20,000 bases of DNA, from positions 10,001-30,000 of the forward strand of contig WPIO01000165.1 of assembly GCA_009760855.2 (NCBI GenBank), read 5' to 3'. Position numbers and translations under genes: made by a program. The notes beneath the pieces were generated by a model, which saw only the letters and a program-made list of their open reading frames with translations, was not told where the DNA came from and made no database searches. The stretch comes from Cristatella mucedo (taxonomy: Eukaryota > Bryozoa > Phylactolaemata > Cristatellidae). Shown here piece by piece: positions 1 through 20,000 of this stretch. The stretch's first letter is position 1, and every line of letters begins with the position of its first letter.

Positions 1-189
1 TATATATATTATATTATTATATTTTGAAAGTTTCATTAAGAAGAGTGCCTCCACAGCAAGCCACGACAGCCAATCCATAAGACCAGGGGCAATATACCAC
101 GACGGCATGCAAACAAGTAAACTAGCACCCTAGTTCTGTCTCGGCTAGATTATTTTGATTCCATTTTGGCTGGGCTACCGAGTAAGTGG

Positions 190-600
190 CTCGGCCATGC
201 AGCTGATGATGAATATGGCTTCTGGGCTAGTTAACAAATTACATAGGTTTGACCATGAGTCTCTATTGCTGAAGGACCTTCGACGGCTACCTGTTGATCA
301 ACAGATGCCGAGTAAAATTCTTACGCTGACTCACAAGGCCTGCCACGGCTGGGCTCCTTCATACCTAGCTTAACGGCTGTACCAGTTTCAACCTCATCGT
401 GCTTTCACGTCCTGTATGAACAATAAATTAGCTGTTCCACCCCTCTGCTTAAAGGCCGTTGGCAACAGAAGCTTGTGCTCAGCAGGTCCTAGATGGTGAA
501 ACTCACTTCCACGATGCTTATACAAGCTGATTCACCAGCCTCTTTTATATCTGCTACTTCCATTTTACCAACTACCTCAACTGCCCGCCTGACTCAGCAG
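190..600 (+). pseudogene. Decayed LINE ORF2 C-terminus (L2/CR1-like)
   Basis: The plus-strand frame reads GLVNKLHRFDHESLLLKDLR, then RLPVDQQMPSKILTLTHKAC and HGWAPSYLA, and after a stop HRAFTSCMNNKLAVPPLC and GNRSLCSAGPRW*NSLP. This matches the C-terminal tail of non-LTR retrotransposon reverse transcriptases (the familiar RRFDHITPLL..LHWLPV..RI.FKIL.LTYKALHGLAPSYL..LAVPRT...G.RAFS.AAP.LWNSLP pattern). At least three in-frame stops show that it is dead. Only the very end of ORF2 is present; the catalytic FADD region would be left of the window. Confidence 0.85.
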
Positions 601-1620
601 TTCTTCTCAATTTTTCTTTGTTGTGTAATATGAAGTCTGTTAGCTAGCAAATGCATATCAAAAGCCGCTTACACTTTGAGCAGGCTATGGAAAACTCTCC
701 TGCGTAACACCCTCATGGTCTTTGTGGAGTTACAGCCGGAGATATATTTTACATTCCATTACACGTGATTGCTGCCACAGGAATAGGAAACCAGCTAAGG
801 CCATCGGGCGAGATAACTACAGGTGTGCCGAGGGGAAAAGGCTGGAGGGCAGGGGAGCAAGGCCCTGGCTCGACCGGAAGTTAAAAGCCCCTTCAATCCC
901 GCTCCAAGTGCTAGATCAGATCAAAGTTAAGACCACTCTTGGGCTCACCGATGGAATTTGCCCCAAACTCGACTGCGTCCAATCAAAGCCAAGATCACTG
1001 CCCACAGGTGGCTACTGACGGCTGAGAGGTCAGCTGATCAAGTCTGAGGAGCCCAGACGTGATTATGTACACAATCACAAGACGGCCACAGCGGGCTGCT
1101 ATAATCAACCAAAAGTTAGAGTGTGCAAAGACGTCGATCTTGAAAAACCTTCAGAAAACAAAGAGCCTGCACAACCAGAGGTGAGTACAAATCGAACGAT
1201 TCCAAGAACCTGCGAATAAGGCGCCACACGAATGCAAATGGCATTAACTCGAAGTGATGGCTGCACATAGGGGAGTGGGCCAGTGCAAGAGCGCACGTGA
1301 CTGAGGGAGCAAGGAGGTCAAGGGAAGGTGCAAGCGTCAATCGAGCGAAGCTAGATGAGCTAACGTTGAGGATGAGGTCTTCCAACTTGAGGATGACACT
1401 GGGTTCAAGCATAACTAAAGCTTGTCTCACTGCTGTCAAGCTCCACGAAGTGACTGGCCGTCCAAGAGCAAAGGTCATAATTCAGAGGCTGCTGGAAGGT
1501 ATTAAGTCGGATTTGGAACAAGGCTCAGACGGGTCGATGGATAGCTGAGTGTCAGCGTCGTAGAAATGAAAGCCAATATAGTGATGGGCGATGGCACCAG
1601 TCAGCGGGAGAGTACATTCT
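601..1620. other. No gene recognised
   Basis: About 1 kb with open frames of 83-120 codons on both strands (722-1018 plus, 1297-1548 plus, 1116-1478 minus). None resembles a known family, and none shows coding-like composition or splice borders that fit the PCM1-like gene. It may be old retroelement sequence following the LINE tail, within a PCM1 intron. Confidence 0.5.
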
Positions 1621-1626
1621 GATCCA

Positions 1627-2100
1627 AACAGCATAATGATAATAATAATAAATAATAATAATGCACTTGATAAAGCGCCCTCAGAGAACTCAGTCTCTTT
1701 CTAGGCGCTTTACATTTGCTGCAAAGGGAAACGCTATTGAATGGTAACATCATGCTTGATAAACAACATGAACAACATGGTTAGGGGTGACATGCACAGG
1801 GTCAGCATGCAAGTGCGGTTAGTGGCAGCATGCAACAGTGTCAGCACGCTTAAGCACATAAACGACGAATCACAGGGACCCAGTACATGCTGTCATAAAT
1901 AGATGCGTTTTTCATTTCTCATTTCATTTCAAATGTGGACAGGTCAGATGTCGTTGTGATGCAGGTCGAGAGTGAGTTCCAGGCTTTGGGAGCATACGAA
2001 CTAAATGCACGGTCTCCAAAGGATTTGAGGTTCACACGAGGTATTGGTAGACGATTCGATTTCGGAAAGCGGGTTGTTCAATGCTTAGCCTAGAGGAGGA
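1627..2100 (-). repeat. (TAA)n-linked dispersed repeat, copy A (longest)
   Basis: A (TAA)n tract at 1627-1660 is followed by GCGCCCTCAGAGAACTCAGT, CTCTTTCTAGGCGCTTTACA and then a longer body containing GAGTTCCAGGCTTTGGGAGC and CGGTCTCCAAAGGATTTGAG. The first 100 bases recur in at least five other places in the window. The longer body resembles a repeat widespread in aquatic animal genomes (from memory). The strand is inferred by treating the (TTA)n as a 3' tail. Confidence 0.7.
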
Positions 2101-2204
2101 GTGGATCTGACAGGAAGGCTGGAGCCAAAGAATGAAGGGACCTGAAAGATGGGAAAACAATAGCAAGCTAGTCATATGAAAACGAGGATCATATGAAAAC
2201 GGTA

Positions 2205-2395
2205 GAAAAAGAGAGGATGAGGATGATGATGAGGAGGAGGAGGATGAGGATGAGGAGGATGAAGGGCGGTGAAGGATGAGGAGGAAGAGGATGAGGGGAG
2301 CACAAAGGTCTGGAGTGGGTGAGGATGAGGAGGAAGAGGATGAGGATGAGGAAAATTGGCCGAGGAGAGGAAGTGGAAGGGGAGGGGAAGATGGG
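2205..2395. repeat. Purine-rich GAGGAT/GAGGAA minisatellite
   Basis: Irregular GAGGAT, GAGGAA and GATGAG units, broken in the middle by about 35 bases. On the plus strand it is nearly all purine; on the gene's sense strand it is pyrimidine. Long frames through it (poly-Ser, Pro/His-rich or acidic) are artefacts of the repeat. Confidence 0.85.
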
Positions 2396-2524
2396 AGTGC
2401 AGAGAGTTGCACCGAGTCAGGTCACGCACTAACTCGATGGCAAACGTAGGCCTAGTCAGCATTCCAGCAGCCGCTGCCGCCGCCACCTCTCCGGGTCTTC
2501 GATCTGGCGAGCGATGCTACTCAC

Positions 2525-16795
<14,271 letters not shown>

Positions 16796-16799
16796 CTCT

Positions 16800-18560
16800 G
16801 CGACGAAGAACGACGCGCCCGGCGAGTCGCGACGTGCAAGCAGCGCACAGTAATCAACGGCGCTGGGCTAGGGGCGGAGGCCGGAATGGGCGACTCGCAC
16901 GTGACCCACTGGCTGGTGCAGCACGGGCTGCTGTCTGGGCGGGCGAGGGGGGCACCTCCGTGCGGTTCTGGCCGCAATCTGGCAGTGACAATCCATCCGC
17001 CATCCACGGCGCGGGCTGCGCGCAGCAGTTGCCACTCACTGCCAGAGCCAGCAATTCGTGCCTGCCAATGCCACGGGCTCGAGCGCGACCGTTGCACGAT
17101 CGGCAAAACATTGCCAACGAATGAAAATAGGCAGCGAGCCTTTGCACGAGGCGCCGGACGACTGTCCGGCTACTCAGCAGCGGGCGCTGCTGCTGCTGCG
17201 TTTCTCTTGCGCCTCGACAGAGATCGAGCTGTCTTATGACGCCATACAAGAGACCTGGATTTATTATTTTCATTCGCATTCGACGTTACGACACTGGACA
17301 GCGGTGCCCCTCTGCTGCTGCCGCTCAGGTCAGCACCCTCGACACCAGCCTCGCTGCCGCAGAAGCGGCAGCTTCTCTTCCGCCGAGCCGCGGCTTCAGT
17401 GCGGGTAAAAAAAAGAGAGCAAGTTCGCGGCGCTAGAAGTGGAGAGCAACTGCACCGAGTGGCCGCGGTCCTAGCAGGTGGCTGCAGCGCCTCCGTCACG
17501 GCGAGCCGGGTCGCCGCCGGGCACGCCGCGGGTTGCGGCACTACACGAGGCACGTCTAGGAGCACGCGAACGGTTGACGAAACGGCGATCGGACTAGAGC
17601 AGCCAGACCGGAAATCCGGCCGGTCAAATCAAGCCTGGAGAGAATGACGAGCAGGGCTGGCCAAGCGTTCACTAGTCCAGTACGGGAAGGTGGCGAGCGA
17701 AAAGCGCGGCGAATAATAAAAGGAGTTCGCACGGATGTCGCGCACCACCTTCGCGACGCTAGCGCCGCCTGGAGCGCAGGACGACGGATGAGATGGGGGA
17801 AGCATTAATTATTAACGACGCGGCCCGCAACGTACGGTACACAGGTGACCGGCTCGCGCGCCGCCTCGCGCTACAGATCGACCCTCCTCGCAGCACCGAC
17901 AAATGGCCGAATCATCGAAGCCGCCCCAAGTCTCGCAGCGGCGCACGACTTCCGAAGCGCGGCGCTATGGAACGAAACGCCCGGCACCAGTACCTGCTAT
18001 GCGGCTAGTGGCATCATTGCACCTTGGAAATGGCGTCCATGTTGCGTATTGATACACGGCAACCCGACATCCCTTTTACAATTCTAGGTGAGGTATGATC
18101 GATAAGTAACGTCAGTTTTATAAAATATTTTATTAAGATATTCTATAAATGTCGACAGCGCACGCTTTCTTCCATCGTCAGTAATTCGGAAGCGTCGGCA
18201 TGCGTAGGGGCGGGCAACGCGCGGAGGCTACCGACCAGTGGCTGTCGTCCCCGGGCCCCACGCGACCGGACCGGCTATCGCGCCAAAACCGCGGCTTCTC
18301 ATTGGTACATTTCGAAATGGCTTGCGCGGCGTGGCCGCTCGCTGCTGCTGCCGGCTATTTCGCTGCACGTTCGAAATTAATGGATTTCAGTTTTTTTGTA
18401 TTAAAATCAAAGATAGCTGCATTGAAATCGACCTTCGAGACTTTATCGAGCTCCACCTGGTGACGCGCGAGAAGTCGCTCGTGCGTTTCCGGGAAGGCGC
18501 GCCGCCATCGCGCAGCCTACCGCGCGACCCTCGCTAGTTCAGGTAGCAGAAAAACGCAAG
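16800..18560 (-). promoter_or_regulatory. GC/CpG-rich 5' flank of the PCM1-like gene
   Basis: About 1.7 kb that is visibly richer in CG dinucleotides than the sequence on either side, directly upstream of the start codon at 16795. It likely holds the promoter and any 5'-UTR exon. Visible motifs: an E-box CACGTGAC at 16898-16905 and a YY1-like GATGGCGGC on the minus strand near 18501-18509. Several open frames of 60-140 codons run through it on both strands, but none looks like a protein. The exact transcription start cannot be placed. Confidence 0.4.
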
Positions 18561-18739
18561 CAATGTGTGAAGACCCGAAGCTCGCAATACGCCGGAAGTA
18601 ACGATTCAGAGCTCGATATCCTACGCAGCGCTAGCAGTAACGCCGCATCAGAAAAAACAGGACCGGTAGCCTGCACGCTATAGCCGATACGACAAGTGAC
18701 TTCCAAGACTCGTTTACAGGCTTCCGGCAGCTCGCGCTC

Positions 18740-18798
18740 GGCGCTAGGATTCGCAGATCGTTACTCTAAGTCAGTAACTGCGGGTTCAGGCCCGCGCC
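18740..18798 (+). other. tRNA-like fold, degenerate
   Basis: A perfect stem GTTACT / AGTAAC closes a seven-base loop CTAAGTC (18760-18778). It is followed by GCGGGTTCAGGCCCGC (18780-18795), like a T arm with a six-base loop, and preceded by a possible D arm GATTCGCAGATC. The B box GGTTCAGGCCC departs from GGTTCRANNCC, the total is too short, and the acceptor stem would overlap the T arm. A dead tRNA or SINE head is more likely than a working tRNA. Confidence 0.35.
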
Positions 18799-18799
18799 T

Positions 18800-19230
18800 T
18801 ACATAATAGCCAGGTCGTAAGTGAGAGCATAATCCCATTCTCATGATGAGATTGGAGATATATCAGAGTAAGGTAAATTATATAATAATTATTAATAATT
18901 ATTAATTGATTATAATTATTCTATGGACGGTCCATTTTTGGCCATTTAGGCCTTCTCAATTGCTCAATTAGTACAGCTTAGGCAAACCAGAAGTATTAGG
19001 TAACATGAAGTGCTAGGCTCGTATGGGAATGAACGCTTGTAATGGCTTCACCGGCTCAGGTTCTTGCCGAAAAAAAACGCGAAGCACACGCGATGGTCAC
19101 CTGACGGTGCTTCAACTCAACCGGGGAGTCATGCAAGCAAGCGACCTTTTCAAAGCACCCGCTGTAATTCTTTTTGAAATCAAAGTTGGATTAAATAGTA
19201 CAGTGACTAAACACTGCTTGAATTAAGTCT
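18800..19230. other. AT-rich intergenic spacer
   Basis: Contains ATTATTAATAATTATTAATT-type sequence near 18880-18915. No gene seen. Confidence 0.5.
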
Positions 19231-19238
19231 GTATGCAC

Positions 19239-19244
19239 TTTATT
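19239..19244 (-). terminator. Poly(A) signal AATAAA of the RGG-box gene
   Basis: AATAAA on the minus strand, about 53 bases past the stop codon at 19297. It supports the reading of the RGG exon as a true 3' end with a short 3' UTR. Confidence 0.65.
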
Positions 19245-19296
19245 TTAGTTAAACGATAACTCTGCAATCGGTGGACGAACGTTTTGAGTCATAATC

Positions 19297-19481
19297 CTAA
19301 GTAAGCCCATAGCCAGAGCGACCTAGCTTGTACGACCCGATCCGGTTGCCAGATCCTGATGCCCTGCCGTGCCCGCTCGATCCGCCTCCGCGTCCTCCGC
19401 CTCCTCCGCGTCCTCCGCCGCCTCCTCCGCGTCCTCCGCCGCCGCGCCTCTTGGCAACAGCCTTCTCGTATTCGATTTCTT
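19297..19481 (-). CDS. Last exon of an RGG-box protein (gene not identified)
   Basis: Terminal exon of a second minus-strand gene. Acceptor TATTCTATTGCAG|AAG is canonical; the frame is entered in phase 1 and ends at TAG (19299-19297). It encodes EIEYEKAVAKRRGGGG, a stretch of glycine blocks broken by single arginines, then SSGHGRASGSGNRIGSYKLG and RSGYGLT. Such RGG tails usually bind RNA and are arginine-methylated, and they end proteins such as hnRNPs, nucleolin or GAR1. I cannot tell which this is, because the upstream exons are outside or unrecognised. The RGG part is built from a GC-rich minisatellite. Confidence 0.72.
19376..19447. repeat. GC-rich minisatellite coding the RGG tail
   Basis: Repeats of CCTCCGCGTCCTCCGCC on the plus strand. 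On the minus strand they encode glycine blocks separated by single arginines. Length variation here would change the RGG tail in register when whole codons are gained or lost. Confidence 0.8.
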
Positions 19482-19750
19482 CTGCAATAGAATAATAGCA
19501 CAATTGATAAACGCTTAAGATTAGCTTCAAGGTTCAATCACTCACATTTAGGTCACTTGATCATTTGACTTCAGCCAAAAACCCAACCGAAATATTTTCT
19601 AATCAGGCTTCGAATCGCTCCGCAGCCTCCACGGCCGTTTATCTCTAACTTTTAACTCTAATCTTTTTAGCTTTAGCCTATAATGAACACTGAATACTTC
19701 GGAAGTCGTTCCTTCATTTCGCACGCACCCAACGGTGGAACTCAGTCGCA

Positions 19751-19798
19751 ACTGAAGTCTCGCTGATGTGACAAACTGAAGTCTCGCTGATGTGACGA
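19751..19798. repeat. 24-base direct tandem duplication
   Basis: ACTGAAGTCTCGCTGATGTG followed by ACAA, then the same 20 bases followed by ACGA: two adjacent copies with one mismatch. Confidence 0.95.
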
Positions 19799-20000
19799 AA
19801 TTTATAAATAAACTAAAAGACTACCGTTTACCTCAGCATTTGTCCGCGTGAATTTGTTCTAGATGCGCTGGTGGGTACTGTTACTTGGCACTTTATCACT
19901 AAGTAATCGGCATGCTTGCTTTCAAGCATTTTTAAATCACCTAGAAAGTGCTTTAGTTCACTTAGAGGTTTAGATCATAAGAAGGTTTAGTTCACTTAGG

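Noticed and set aside
722-1548. Open frames of 83-120 codons
   Set aside because: No known family, both strands open at once, no splice borders fitting a neighbour.
2032-2486. Poly-Ser and Pro/His-rich minus-strand frames
   Set aside because: Produced by the GAGGAT minisatellite.
16834-17565. Several 90-140 codon frames in the GC-rich 5' flank
   Set aside because: Overlapping frames on both strands with Ala/Arg bias typical of CpG-rich non-coding DNA; no homology seen.

Overview
The window is a piece of an animal (metazoan) nuclear genome. Coding sequence lies in short, GC-rich exons separated by introns with GT...AG borders. The introns hold long microsatellites, tRNA-derived SINEs and a decayed LINE reverse-transcriptase tail, and the coding pieces resemble a vertebrate centriolar-satellite protein. 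The repeat style suggests an invertebrate, perhaps aquatic, but I cannot fix the phylum. No bacterial or viral gene organisation, CRISPR array or canonical nuclear tRNA was seen.

The main content is one gene on the minus strand, from a start codon at 16795 leftwards to at least 2525. I read it as the N-terminal and central part of a PCM1 (pericentriolar material 1) homologue. I could place 17 candidate coding exons by reading splice sites by eye. Fifteen are well supported and two (10741-10872 and about 9080-9529) are tentative. Every junction keeps the reading frame. The conserved blocks of animal PCM1 appear in order: an LKQR-like helix in exon 2, an IVGRL...IRSYL helix in exon 4, KVVRLVQHLK in exon 5, QHRDLLRQMLEQQKQ joined across an intron to LKLLHEKQAQLLELQ, EKKKSMDALLSELQLLRSQ in exon 10, KLEEMRDRLRQLKELMQHLQQ in exon 12, then further heptad-rich exons. 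The well-supported exons encode about 1,175 residues. The last donor (2525) is in mid-codon, so the 3' part of the gene lies beyond the left edge.

Left flank (1-2524): a stop-riddled 3' end of a LINE ORF2, unassigned sequence, the longest copy of a (TAA)n-linked dispersed repeat, and a GAGGAT-type purine minisatellite; this is probably intron. Introns (2844-16708): a second tRNA-type SINE pair, further copies of the (TAA)n-linked family, CA, GA, TA and GGGA microsatellites, and a 3.4 kb intron (10873-14311) with no recognised exon. Right flank: a GC- and CpG-rich stretch (about 16800-18560) likely contains the promoter and 5' end of the PCM1-like gene. It is followed by an AT-rich spacer and then the last exon of a second minus-strand gene (stop at 19297), whose C-terminus is an RGG-box tail followed by an AATAAA signal. 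The two genes are in tandem, head to tail.

The most unusual points are: two extra phase-0 exons in the middle of the PCM1 coiled-coil region, one of which resembles a block that vertebrate PCM1 carries nearer its N-terminus; an intron that is about 70% polypyrimidine microsatellite on the sense strand; and a repeat family whose copies share one (TAA)n-anchored end but differ in length, as expected of truncated reverse transcripts.
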